A stretch of DNA of 64,000 nt from Enterococcus gilvus ATCC BAA-350 (lineage in GTDB: Bacteria; Bacillota; Bacilli; Lactobacillales; Enterococcaceae): assembly GCF_000407545.1 (NCBI RefSeq), contig NZ_ASWH01000002.1, forward strand, positions 248,001-312,000. The letters are read 5' to 3'. Positions 52,146 to 60,686 of the stretch are shown piece after piece. Numbering within the stretch: the first letter of the stretch is position 1; each line of letters starts with the position of its first letter. The position numbers were made by a program, and so were the translations under genes. The notes beneath the pieces were generated by a model. The model saw only the letters and a program-made list of their open reading frames with translations. It did not search any database and had not been told where the DNA came from.

Positions 52146-52250
52146 GGAGAAAAGGACGCTTTCGTGAGAGCGATTCGTAGTTTGAGAAATCGTTCGCCTT
52201 CACAGAGCCCCATTTTCTATAGAACGTCCTTCTATTGAAGGAAAAATAAT

Positions 52251-52290
52251 AAAAGCATCCTAACCAAATCGGCTAGGATGCTTTTGTTTT
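52251..52290. terminator. Bidirectional terminator
   Basis: AAAGCATCCTA and TAGGATGCTTT with T or A runs at both sides. On the minus strand it ends the surface protein gene. Confidence 0.85.
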
Positions 52291-54574
52291 AGTTGACTTT
52301 TTTTCGACTAACGATGAGTAGTCCTGTAGCAAAGCTGAGAATGGCAAGCCCAGCTAAAAGATAAGCAGGGGTTATTTTTTCGTTTGTTTGCGGCAGTTTT
52401 TTATCGGTTTGTTTTGCCGTGCCCCGATTGCTTGGAGGCGTGCTGGATGTTCCTGCCGGAGTCCCATTTCCGCCACTCGTACTGCTGCTGGAATCAGAAA
52501 TCTTGCCACTTGACTGACTGCTAGAGCTAGTTTCAGTTGTCGTGCTAGTGTCCGTCGTGGTGCTAGGCGGAGTCGTCTCTGAAGACGAGTCGCTTGTAGT
52601 GGTTGTCGGTGTCGTCACGGGCTGATACACATAGGTAACAGTCTGCGCTTTGTCACTGAAGAGTCCTTTAGCGTTTTTCGGTAACTGCTTGTTATCCAAT
52701 GTATAGTTTGGAATTGCAGGTTGGTACTTTTTGTCAGAAACATCGAAGGCTTCACCGATCGTTCCATGAAGTTCCTTCTTCTTATGGATCTCTTTTCCAT
52801 CAGGATCGACATAGCGGATCGTGACAGGTTGAGCTTCTTTGCTGCGGTCAACGACTGTCACAGTTGCCGTTGCAGTAGCATAATCGCCGGTCCACATCCG
52901 ATTGGGTACACGGTCATAGGTATATTTGACTTCGTACTGACCGACTTTGGAAGGATCGACATTGTCCTCGAAAGTCACGTCCTCAAAAGTGATAGGATTT
53001 CCCCACGTATCAGTCCCGCCATCAAAGTTGTCCTTCGCTGTCCATGGATCACCAACGTAGATTTTAGAATCATGGGTTTTCAGGACCGCCTTATTTTGTT
53101 GATAAATATAGGTGACTGTCTGAGCTTCCGCGGTCAATGTGCCGACGACGTTCGCTGGCAGCTGATCTTGATCTAAAAGATAGCCGGGAATCTCTGGTTG
53201 GTACGTTTCCGTCGTAACATCGTAGGGATCACCCACATTGCCTTCGACTGTTTGAGAAGGAGCGATCTCGTCGCCGTCTTCATCCACATAGTTGACCGTC
53301 AATCCAGGAGAAACAGCAGTATGCTGAATCGTGAATTGGTGCAAATAGGTGCCTGATGAAATCGCGTAGAAGGTAAAGCGCTCCGGCTGTTTATAGCTTC
53401 CGACCGGATTGTTCAACCGCGCGTTGTATTCAAAGGTCTGCAAGTTATCGAATTCGTCCTGTGTTACCCCAGATACGGTTATCCCTTCATCTGTTATTGC
53501 CAAACGGCTGCTCGCCAGTTGCGTCCCATTGAAATCAAGATAGGTTTGACTCGCGCTGTTTGATGTACTGAACGGAGGAACATAGCCATCAAAGTTGGTC
53601 ATTCGGTTCGGCATCATTGAAAAAGGAATGTAGACCGTTTGCTTTTCAGCATCGTAATTTAATTCCTTGGCATTGATCGCTGTAGCCGGATCGTTACGTC
53701 CTGTATTCTGCCCGAACGCGGCCAGTTGAGTCAGTGCAGGCATTTGATTGATGGGCGTGAAGTCCGTGATACCGCAAAATTGTACTCGAAGCTCATTTAA
53801 TTGAGGCAAGGCAGTTGCTGGTTTGATCGTCGTGATGTTCATATTAGACTCAAAGGTCAAAGATAACAGACCTGTCATTTTTGTTATTTTATCGTAGACA
53901 TTGTCCGTTACACTGCTTCCTGAAAGGTTCAAACGGGTAATCCCTGTTCCAAAATTCGGTACGTTCTGATCGTTGACATTGGCACCCATTAAATATACTT
54001 GGCTTAATTTTGGTAGTGCAGCAAGCAATGAAAAATCACTGATCTGACTGTTTGCGTTCATATAAAAAGAGTCCAGATTTGTTGCTAATTCCAGCCCTCT
54101 AAGAGTTGCGATCGCGCTATCCGCGTTTTGAATATACAGCGTTGTCAGCTTCGGCATGTCTTCTTTGGTCAACGTATCGACCGTTTTTCCGACTGCTTTT
54201 GCGACGATTTGCTGCAACACTGGGTCCGGCATCCATGTAGTCAAATCGGCTGACCGGGTCTCAGGAGTGCTTGAGGTAGTGCTTGTAGTCGAAGTCGACT
54301 GAGAATCACTCGTGGTGCTGGCTGGTGCATCCGTTGTGCTGGAAGAAGCCGTTGTTGGTACGGATGCTTGAGTGGTTGCAGTCGTGCTGCTCACTGGCGG
54401 CGTTGAAGGCAGTGCCTGTGACGCTTGCGTCGAAGAGACAGGCTCACTAGCAGGGGTGGGGATAGAGTCGCTGCTTGTTGCGGCTGTTGCTTCGGCATTG
54501 CTTTGTATAGGGAAACTTAGCGCTGGTCCCGCGACCAACATACTCGCCATTAAAACATATAGATTCTTTTTCAA
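52289..54574 (-). CDS. Sortase-anchored LRR/MucBP surface protein (LPQTN motif)
   Basis: 761 residues. Signal peptide (KKNLYVLMASMLVAGPALSF to about 29), Ser/Thr-rich stalk (30-105), a leucine-rich-repeat region (about 120-300; LRGLELATNLDSFYMNA, LPKLSQVYLMGANV), two MucBP domains (VNYVDEDGDEIAPSQTVEG and IRYVDPDGKEIHKKKE) around an Ig-like domain (KTHDSKIYVGDPWTAKDN), a second Ser/Thr stalk, and the anchor KKLPQTNEK with membrane segment and basic tail. It probably binds mucin or host glycans. TTG 54574 follows AAGGAG by 8 bases; the longer frame to 54760 is not credible. LPQTN replaces the classic LPxTG. Confidence 0.85.
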   Translation of the reverse strand: MKKNLYVLMASMLVAGPALSFPIQSNAEATAATSSDSIPTPASEPVSSTQASQALPSTPPVSSTTATTQASVPTTASSSTTDAPASTTSDSQSTSTTSTTSSTPETRSADLTTWMPDPVLQQIVAKAVGKTVDTLTKEDMPKLTTLYIQNADSAIATLRGLELATNLDSFYMNANSQISDFSLLAALPKLSQVYLMGANVNDQNVPNFGTGITRLNLSGSSVTDNVYDKITKMTGLLSLTFESNMNITTIKPATALPQLNELRVQFCGITDFTPINQMPALTQLAAFGQNTGRNDPATAINAKELNYDAEKQTVYIPFSMMPNRMTNFDGYVPPFSTSNSASQTYLDFNGTQLASSRLAITDEGITVSGVTQDEFDNLQTFEYNARLNNPVGSYKQPERFTFYAISSGTYLHQFTIQHTAVSPGLTVNYVDEDGDEIAPSQTVEGNVGDPYDVTTETYQPEIPGYLLDQDQLPANVVGTLTAEAQTVTYIYQQNKAVLKTHDSKIYVGDPWTAKDNFDGGTDTWGNPITFEDVTFEDNVDPSKVGQYEVKYTYDRVPNRMWTGDYATATATVTVVDRSKEAQPVTIRYVDPDGKEIHKKKELHGTIGEAFDVSDKKYQPAIPNYTLDNKQLPKNAKGLFSDKAQTVTYVYQPVTTPTTTTSDSSSETTPPSTTTDTSTTTETSSSSQSSGKISDSSSSTSGGNGTPAGTSSTPPSNRGTAKQTDKKLPQTNEKITPAYLLAGLAILSFATGLLIVSRKKVN

Positions 54575-54600
54575 AAATAAAACTCCTTTATATATGATGT

Positions 54601-54834
54601 TTAGGTGATCGTTTTCGTGAGTGATCCGCTCTGTATTAAAAAATCGATGAAAGCACGGGTATCTGAATCGTTCAGGGAGAAATATCCGGTGCTTTTTTCG
54701 ACTGAATAGGCATTTGATCCTTGTTGAAGCTGCATCTTGAAGTAACGACGTTCGTGCCATTCGTAGAAAAGTCTATGTATGTTGAATAAGGGATAAAAAA
54801 GTAGTTCAGGATAAAGGTAATAGTGTAACGTCAT
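54601..54834 (-). CDS. Hypothetical 77-aa frame upstream of the surface protein
   Basis: A frame encoding MTLHYYLYPELLFYPLFNIH and then a more protein-like end (FKMQLQQGSNAYSVEKSTGYFSLNDSDTRAFIDFLIQSG). It has no clear ribosome site and its stop is 26 bases before the surface gene. It may be a gene remnant or an unrecognised short protein; the surface gene's leader may simply run through it. Confidence 0.3.
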   Translation of the reverse strand: MTLHYYLYPELLFYPLFNIHRLFYEWHERRYFKMQLQQGSNAYSVEKSTGYFSLNDSDTRAFIDFLIQSGSLTKTIT

Positions 54835-55074
54835 AAATAAATATAGATTTCACAAATGTAACTCTTTTTTAATTAATTTATAACGTGTTAATAATAACTA
54901 TTTAATTACAAAGAAAACGTTCAACTTTTGTCTTTCTCTTTGTTATTTTTGACCATTTCGTGATTAAAACAGGGTATTTCCCTAATACCAGAAAATGGAA
55001 CGGTTGCCTAGTAAATTTTTTTTAAAAGATTTTATAAGCAAATGATAAGAAAATGATATTTTCTAAGGAAACTT
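54835..55074. other. AT-rich intergenic region before the riboswitch
   Basis: No gene is visible. It should hold the promoter for the minus-strand surface-protein transcript; AT boxes are many but none is decisive. Confidence 0.4.
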
Positions 55075-55103
55075 TTGCTATCGAAAGATAAAGGACGTAG
55101 TAT
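55075..55103 (+). promoter_or_regulatory. Promoter of the riboswitch-controlled operon
   Basis: -35 TTGCTA (55075-55080), 17-base spacer, -10 TAGTAT (55098-55103). Transcription would start near 55110, about 20 bases before the conserved riboswitch core. Confidence 0.7.
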
Positions 55104-55128
55104 TCATTGTGAAAGTGAATATAAGTAA

Positions 55129-55285
55129 ACTTGTTAGGTGAGGCTCCTAAACAAACACAGGCTATTGCGCAGAAACGTCGAAAGACGCCAATGTGTAAAA
55201 TAGGAATTGTCGGATTAAGGCTTTTCATAAAATAGCTAAGAGTAATTCTTTACGTTGTTTAGTGCTAAAACTCAGACGATGAGAT
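55129..55285 (+). promoter_or_regulatory. M-box (ykoK) magnesium riboswitch
   Basis: The ordered conserved blocks of the M-box are present: GTTAGGTGAGGCTCCT (55133-55148), ACAGGCTA, CAGAAACGTCGAAAGACGCC (55170-55189) with its closing AATGTGT, TAAGGCTTTT, and GTGCTAAAACTCAGACGA (55263-55280). The variant stem GCGCA/TGTGT keeps pairing through G-T pairs where the consensus has CCC/GGG. At high Mg2+ an M-box folds so that the downstream terminator forms. It lies on the same strand as the SEDS gene at 55410, about 125 bases upstream. Identified from memory of the Rfam RF00380 consensus. Confidence 0.9.
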
Positions 55286-55294
55286 TGATTGTGT

Positions 55295-55348
55295 GAGACA
55301 CCAAACTAGTTAGTTTTTTTCTACTAACGTTTGGTGTCTCTTTTTTTA
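55295..55348 (+). terminator. Riboswitch expression-platform terminator
   Basis: GAGACACCAAAC and GTTTGGTGTCTC, extended by TAGTTAG/CTAACTA-like pairing, then seven T. It lies between the M-box and the SEDS gene, so it gates expression of the operon. Confidence 0.9.
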
Positions 55349-55409
55349 GGTTATTTAACTGTGGGCTCTCTCGTCTCAAACAATTACTTGACGAAGGGGA
55401 GAGATGCAC

Positions 55410-56552
55410 ATGATGAAGAGAAAAAAGATCGATTGGCTGTTATTATTACCCTATTTGGGAGTAAGCCTGATCGGTCTTTTAATGGTTTTTAGCGCAAGTT
55501 CCTACCGGCTGATGGCGGAAGGTCAGAATCCACTGTCCTTATTTAGCAAGCAAGCCATTTTTATGGGATTGAGCTGGTTGCTGATCGCCTTCATTTATCG
55601 GGTAAAAAGCAATGTATTAGTAAAGGGGACGTTGGCTAAGGGATTGCTGGCAGCAGGGCTTGTCAGTTTGATACTGGTGAAAATCAGCGGAGTGAACATC
55701 AACGGTGCCCAACGCTGGGTCTCCGTGATGGGGATTCAGTTTCAGCCTTCAGAGGTAACGAATGTCGCGCTGATTCTTTACTTGGCCTATTATTTCCGAG
55801 TAAAACGGACCCAACGGGAGCTGCTGGTTCCTTGCGGGCTGGTACTGCTCAGCGGGTTGTTGATCCTGCTTCAGCCGAAGGTTACCGGAGCGATCATTAT
55901 CTGGGGTGTTGCATTGGTGATCATCACCACTGCGGAGCTGCCGTATCAATTGTCCGTCATGGTGTTCGCAACGATTTTCGCCGGGATCGTGTTGATCGGC
56001 GGCATCATTCTCTTCCTAGGGAGTCACCATTTATTGCCGGAATTGTTCGCCCACACCTATGACCGTATCCGATTGGTGAGAGACCCCTTTTTAGACCCTT
56101 ACGGAAAAGGATTTCAGATGAGCAACTCCTATTATGCCCTCTACAACGGTGGACTTTTCGGACGAGGGCTGGGAAATAGTATCACGAAAAAAGGCTATCT
56201 GCCCGTTGCAGAGACAGATTTCGTGTATTCGATCTTAGTAGAAGAATTGGGAATGATCGTCGGCCTTCTCGTACTCGCGCTGCTCTTTTTGATCGCTTTG
56301 AGGTTGTTCGTATTGGCATCAAAAGAGGTCAGCCAGCAAGTCAGTCTGATCTACTTCGGGGTCGGCGCGTTGATTTTGCTGCAAACCAGTATCAACATCG
56401 CCAGTATCTTAGGGCTGATCCCTATGACGGGTGTCCCGCTGCCGTTTATCAGCTACGGGGGAACAAGTTATTTGATTTTATCGGCGGCCTTGGGGGTCTG
56501 TCTAAAATTTTCTTCGGAGGTTCGAGTCAATGATCAAACGATTAAGCAATGA
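55410..56552 (+). CDS. SEDS family protein, FtsW-like
   Basis: About 380 residues with ten membrane segments. FQPSEVTNVALILYLAYYF, YGKGFQMSNSYYALYNGGLFGRGLGNS, YLPVAETDFVYSILVEELG and GVPLPFISYGGTSYL are the conserved SEDS blocks; the YLP-AETDF form is closer to FtsW than to RodA. SEDS proteins polymerise lipid II into glycan together with a class B PBP, but no PBP gene is next to it. ATG 55410 has GGGGAGAG upstream; 55404 is an alternative. It is the first gene of the M-box operon and overlaps the next gene by 23 bases. It may be an extra copy rather than the division FtsW. Confidence 0.85.
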   Translation: MMKRKKIDWLLLLPYLGVSLIGLLMVFSASSYRLMAEGQNPLSLFSKQAIFMGLSWLLIAFIYRVKSNVLVKGTLAKGLLAAGLVSLILVKISGVNINGAQRWVSVMGIQFQPSEVTNVALILYLAYYFRVKRTQRELLVPCGLVLLSGLLILLQPKVTGAIIIWGVALVIITTAELPYQLSVMVFATIFAGIVLIGGIILFLGSHHLLPELFAHTYDRIRLVRDPFLDPYGKGFQMSNSYYALYNGGLFGRGLGNSITKKGYLPVAETDFVYSILVEELGMIVGLLVLALLFLIALRLFVLASKEVSQQVSLIYFGVGALILLQTSINIASILGLIPMTGVPLPFISYGGTSYLILSAALGVCLKFSSEVRVNDQTIKQ

Positions 56553-57669
56553 CTGTAATTATTCGCTGCTATTGCCGATTTTCTTGTTCTATTTGATCAG
56601 TGTCGGTGTGCAATCGCTGGCGGCTGATCTAGATGGCGCAGATGTGAAAAATGTTGTGACCAAGCAGATTGTTTTTTGCCTGATCTCGCTCGCAGCGATG
56701 GGAATAGTCAGTAAAATAAGCACCTCCTTTCTATTGAAGTATGCACCTGTTTTTTATGTCCTTTCCCTTGGCGTAATGGCGCTGCTGTATTGGTTTTATG
56801 ATCCGGCGATGTACGCTGTGACGGGAACCAAACGCTGGCTGCGATTCGGCGGCTTTTCATTTCAGCCCTCGGAGCTGATGAAGCTGAGTTTTATTTTGCT
56901 GATGGTTCGTTTGACGATCGTGGATGAGATGAATCGCAAGCATCGGACATTAAAAACAGATCTGAGGTATCTCGGAAAAGTTCTGCTATTCAGCTTGCCC
57001 ACATTCTTACTGATGTTTATGCAGCGAGATTTTGGAACGAGTCTGGTGTTTATCGCCATTCTGGGTGCGCTGTTTGTGATTTCTGGTGTTCATTGGAAGA
57101 TACTGACGACGATTACTGGAATCGGTGCGGCGCTAGGCGGCGGCTTGCTGGTGTTGGTATTTAGCGAGTGGGGAAACAAGCTGCTTTATTTTATGCATTT
57201 TAAAACCTATCAATTGGATCGTGTGCGTGCCTGGGTCGATCCTTTTCAATACCGTGACTCGATCGCGTATCAGCAGGTCCAGAGTCTGTATGCGATCGGC
57301 TCCGGCGGCTTGTTCGGACGCGGCGCTGAGCAAGCGTCGGTTTACGTTCCCGTGCGCGAATCGGACATGATCTTCACGGTTGTTGGTGAAGGTTTTGGCT
57401 TCTTCGGCGGAACGCTGGTCATCTTTTTGTATTTCTATTTGTTTTACCAGATCCTTTCCGCCGCGATCAAAACAAACAACAAGGCCAATCTTTACATTGC
57501 CGTCGCATTTGTCTTCGGTTTGCTGTTTCAAATTTTTGAAAATATCGGTGCGGCGATCGGCATTTTGCCGTTAACAGGAATCCCGTTGCCGATCTTGAGT
57601 CAGGGAGGAACATCCTTGATCGTATTAGGCCTAGGCCTAGGAATCATGATGGGCTTCAAAGAAAAATAA
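56530..57669 (+). CDS. SEDS family protein, RodA-like
   Basis: 379 residues with ten membrane segments. WLRFGGFSFQPSELMKLSFIL, SIAYQQVQSLYAIGSGGLFGRG, YVPVRESDMIFTVVGEGFG and GIPLPILSQGGTSLI are SEDS blocks; the VPVRESDMIF form is closer to RodA. The start lies inside the end of the FtsW-like gene behind GGAGG, so the two are translationally coupled. Having an FtsW-like and a RodA-like protein made together, without a PBP, is unusual. They may replace the main SEDS enzymes under low magnesium. Confidence 0.85.
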   Translation: MIKRLSNDCNYSLLLPIFLFYLISVGVQSLAADLDGADVKNVVTKQIVFCLISLAAMGIVSKISTSFLLKYAPVFYVLSLGVMALLYWFYDPAMYAVTGTKRWLRFGGFSFQPSELMKLSFILLMVRLTIVDEMNRKHRTLKTDLRYLGKVLLFSLPTFLLMFMQRDFGTSLVFIAILGALFVISGVHWKILTTITGIGAALGGGLLVLVFSEWGNKLLYFMHFKTYQLDRVRAWVDPFQYRDSIAYQQVQSLYAIGSGGLFGRGAEQASVYVPVRESDMIFTVVGEGFGFFGGTLVIFLYFYLFYQILSAAIKTNNKANLYIAVAFVFGLLFQIFENIGAAIGILPLTGIPLPILSQGGTSLIVLGLGLGIMMGFKEK

Positions 57670-57712
57670 GTATTCGATCAAGCGAGGGTCGAACATAGAA
57701 TCGAGGAAAACT

Positions 57713-59317
57713 ATGCGAAAAAAAATGTTACTATTTAGCGGAGCTGCGCTCGCCTTCGTTAGCCTGCTGACTTTGTCAGTCGCAAGCGGCGCACAGTGGT
57801 TGAAACAAGCAGATCACTTTTTTATGGATCATCGAGTACCAAATATTTCTTTTTTAACAGCAGGTGTCGGAGGGCTCTCTAAGCTTGCGACGATTGGGCC
57901 GATGCTACTGCTGATTGCCGGATTTGCGTTTCTTTTTTGGCGAAAAAACGAGAGAAAGCTGGCGATCTGGTCTCTTGCCAATCTGATTTTCGTTAGTGGT
58001 GTAGGTTACGTGCTAAAGCATCTGATCCAGCGTTCACGACCAGAACAGCTTCAATACATCTCACGCTCTTCCTACAGCTTTCCAAGTGGTCACTCGTTAT
58101 TGATCATGACGTTTATCAGTACCATCGCGCTATTGTATTTATTTGACGAAAAGAAGCTGCCGCGATTCATTAAATTAGGGTTTATTTTCTTAGGGATCAC
58201 GATCGCAGGCGGACGGATCTATCTGGGCGTTCATTATTTCAGTGACGTACTTGCTGGACTTCTACTGGGAGCGGGTCTTACTTTTGGAACGGCGGGTGTC
58301 CTTTACCCTTATCTACAAAGTAAACCTGAGATTACTGCCGATGTTCGTCGGACACGCAGCGGACGTGCTAGAAGAGGAACCTGGCAAAAAGTCGTCTTGA
58401 GCGGTGTCGCGCTTTTGGTTCTTCTTGTTTCAGGAGTCAGTGTTTTTGCGATGAAGATGTATCACAGTTCGCAAAAAATGGCGGACTCCATGTATTCACC
58501 AACTGCGCGTACAGGCAAGGTGAAAACACCCGAAGCTTCGGAGCCGATGAGTATTTTGATTCTAGGAATCGCCAACGACTCAAAAAGAAAAACCGACTTT
58601 CGAGCGAACACGATCATGGTCGCTACGTTAAACAATCAAACAAAAGAAACCACGCTGGTGAGTATTCCTCGGGATGCCTACGTAGAGATCGTGGGTGCCG
58701 ATTATGAAGATAAGATCAATCATGCGCATTCTATCGGCGGACCAGAAATGATCATGGACACGGTGGAGAAATTTTTAGATATCCCGATCCATCACTATGT
58801 GTCGGTAGATATGGATGGCATGCAGACGCTGGTCGATGCAGTTGGCGGCGTGGATGTAAACAACAAATTTGCCTTTTCCGCAGAGGGCATCGATTATCCA
58901 AAGGGAAAACAGCATTTGAATGGCTGGGAAGCCCTGCAATATTCACGGATGCGGTATGAAGACCCCACCGGAGACTATGGTCGTCAGGGAAGACAGCGGG
59001 AGGTCATCGAGTTGCTGATCCAAAAAATGCTCTCCACGAAAAGCCTCTTCAACTATCAAAAAATCTTTGATGGGATCGGGGAAAACGGAAAAACAGATTT
59101 GACCTTCAACCAAATGCAAAAGATCCTTACGAATTATCATTCCTGCTTAACCAAAATTGACAGTCAGCAGGTTCAAGGGGAAGGGTTCACAGGGGATGGA
59201 TTTACAGGAGAAGAGGGCATCTCGTATCAAAGTATTCCGCAAGAAGAAGTGGATCGCGTGAAAAAAATTCTGCACACGCAATTAGATTTGTCCCCTTCGA
59301 CAAACGGGACAAACTAA
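57713..59317 (+). CDS. PAP2 phosphatase-LCP transferase fusion protein
   Basis: 534 residues. The N-terminal PAP2 domain (to about 205) has KHLIQRSRP, SFPSGHSLL and GRIYLGVHYFSDV, the three phosphatase motifs. A membrane segment (about 227-247) leads to an extracellular LytR-CpsA-Psr domain (about 265-470): ILILGIANDSKRKTDFRANT, SIPRDAYVEI, INHAHSIGG, VDMDGMQTLVDAVGGVDVNN and LNGWEALQYSRMRYEDP. LCP enzymes transfer polyprenyl-linked glycopolymers to peptidoglycan; PAP2 proteins can recycle undecaprenyl pyrophosphate. Joined, they would couple anchoring and lipid recycling. It follows the SEDS pair by 43 bases and probably shares the M-box transcript. Confidence 0.85.
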   Translation: MRKKMLLFSGAALAFVSLLTLSVASGAQWLKQADHFFMDHRVPNISFLTAGVGGLSKLATIGPMLLLIAGFAFLFWRKNERKLAIWSLANLIFVSGVGYVLKHLIQRSRPEQLQYISRSSYSFPSGHSLLIMTFISTIALLYLFDEKKLPRFIKLGFIFLGITIAGGRIYLGVHYFSDVLAGLLLGAGLTFGTAGVLYPYLQSKPEITADVRRTRSGRARRGTWQKVVLSGVALLVLLVSGVSVFAMKMYHSSQKMADSMYSPTARTGKVKTPEASEPMSILILGIANDSKRKTDFRANTIMVATLNNQTKETTLVSIPRDAYVEIVGADYEDKINHAHSIGGPEMIMDTVEKFLDIPIHHYVSVDMDGMQTLVDAVGGVDVNNKFAFSAEGIDYPKGKQHLNGWEALQYSRMRYEDPTGDYGRQGRQREVIELLIQKMLSTKSLFNYQKIFDGIGENGKTDLTFNQMQKILTNYHSCLTKIDSQQVQGEGFTGDGFTGEEGISYQSIPQEEVDRVKKILHTQLDLSPSTNGTN

Positions 59318-59427
59318 AAAATGATTGGTTTTGCTAAAGTAATTTATTTGATTGTCTGATGTATCCGCTACACGTTCTGCCGCAAAAGAAATGTTGCGCT
59401 ATAATAGCAGCAGAAAGGCGGGAAGTT

Positions 59428-60276
59428 ATGCTTAGTCAGATTGGAATTTTACTTGTAGTCGGTTTACTGGCCGGCGTATTGGGCTCGATCTTAGGGATCG
59501 GCGGCGGCATTATTTTGACACCGTATTTGACGTTGATCATGGGATTGGACATCAAATATGCGATCGCGACCAGCATCGTCTGTGTGATCGCCACCAGTTC
59601 AGGTGCAACGATCGCTTATTTGAAGGACGACATGCTGAATTTGCGAGTGGCCATGTTTTTGGAGATCGCGACAACCATCGGAGCGATCGTTGGGGCGCTG
59701 CTTTCAGGCGTTGCGCCGACAGGCTTTCTATTTGTTTTGTTTGGCAGCTTTTTGTTATTTTCGGTCCTCAATATGATCCAAAAGATTCGCAGTAAATCTG
59801 GAGAAGAGGCTGTTCAAGTCGCCAATGATCCTTTAGCTGAAAAATTAAAATTGAACGGGTCTTATTACGATAAAGTCTTAAATAAAAAAATTGATTATCA
59901 AGTAGAAAAGGTACCGGGGGGCTTCGCCATGATGCTGGGGGCAGGACTTGCTTCGGGATTATTGGGGATCGGCAGCGGGGTCTTCAAAGTGACAGCAATG
60001 GATACCATCATGAAAATGCCGATGAAACCCTCAAGCGCCACGAGTAACTTAATGATGGGCGTCACAGCAGCGGCTTCTGCGATGGTCTACTTTTTTAATG
60101 GGACGATCTTGCCGGAGATCGCGGCACCGGTAGCGTTAGGGGTGTTAGCTGGAGCGACGATCGGTTCCCGCATCATGACACGCTTGAAGCCGATCGTGAT
60201 TCGTATGATCTTTATTCCAATACTACTCTTTATGGGACTTCAAATGGTTCTTCGTGGATTTGGGGTGATCATGTAA
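59428..60276 (+). CDS. TauE/SafE family sulfite/organosulfonate-type permease
   Basis: 282 residues with eight membrane segments in two repeats. GSILGIGGGIILTPYLTLIMGLD and GLASGLLGIGSGVFKVTAMDTIM are the paired G-G-G-I-P signatures of the family. The substrate in Firmicutes is unknown. TATAAT at 59400-59405 is a plausible -10 about 22 bases before ATG 59428 and excludes the longer frame to 59359. It overlaps the DUF1634 gene by one base, a common pairing. Confidence 0.82.
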   Translation: MLSQIGILLVVGLLAGVLGSILGIGGGIILTPYLTLIMGLDIKYAIATSIVCVIATSSGATIAYLKDDMLNLRVAMFLEIATTIGAIVGALLSGVAPTGFLFVLFGSFLLFSVLNMIQKIRSKSGEEAVQVANDPLAEKLKLNGSYYDKVLNKKIDYQVEKVPGGFAMMLGAGLASGLLGIGSGVFKVTAMDTIMKMPMKPSSATSNLMMGVTAAASAMVYFFNGTILPEIAAPVALGVLAGATIGSRIMTRLKPIVIRMIFIPILLFMGLQMVLRGFGVIM

Positions 60277-60629
60277 TGGACAATAAAGAAGAAATGCTGA
60301 AAATCGAGCGTTCCATCGGGTACATTTTACGGATCGGTGTCATTGTTTCAGCGGCGATCATTCTAGTTGGATTGGCATTATTGTTTTTAAACCCAACAGC
60401 CGCCCACCAAACACCGACTACATTAGAAACGATTTTCAAAGGAATGGCCCAGTTCAACGGGGAAGCCTTTGTGATGTTCGGACTCTTTTGTCTGATCTTG
60501 ACGCCTGTCTTGCGAGTGGTAGTTTCGATTTTTGCCTTTGCAAAAGAGAAAGACTATTTGTATGTGGCGATCACGATCCTCGTCTTGATTATTTTGATCA
60601 TCGGTATGAGCTTCGGCTTAGTCGAATAA
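60276..60629 (+). CDS. DUF1634 membrane protein
   Basis: 117 residues with three membrane segments. The opening EERSIGYILR-type pattern (MLKIERSIGYILRIGVIVSAAIILVG) and LFCLILTPVLRVVVSIFAF mark DUF1634, usually encoded next to TauE/SafE permeases. The start shares its A with the permease stop (TAATG). It is likely a subunit of the transporter. Confidence 0.82.
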   Translation: MDNKEEMLKIERSIGYILRIGVIVSAAIILVGLALLFLNPTAAHQTPTTLETIFKGMAQFNGEAFVMFGLFCLILTPVLRVVVSIFAFAKEKDYLYVAITILVLIILIIGMSFGLVE

Positions 60630-60633
60630 TGAA

Positions 60634-60686
60634 AAAAGCCTTCAAAAGTTAGACAGACAATCTAACTTTTGGAGGCTTTTAATTAG
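60634..60686. terminator. Bidirectional terminator
   Basis: AAAAGCC-TCAAAAGTTAGA and TCTAACTTTTG-AGGCTTTT, about 18 bp, with T or A runs on both sides. It ends the TauE operon and the minus-strand EET genes. Confidence 0.9.

Noticed and set aside
55022..55228. 68-codon minus-strand frame opposite the M-box
   Set aside because: It is antisense to the conserved riboswitch core, which explains the sequence better.
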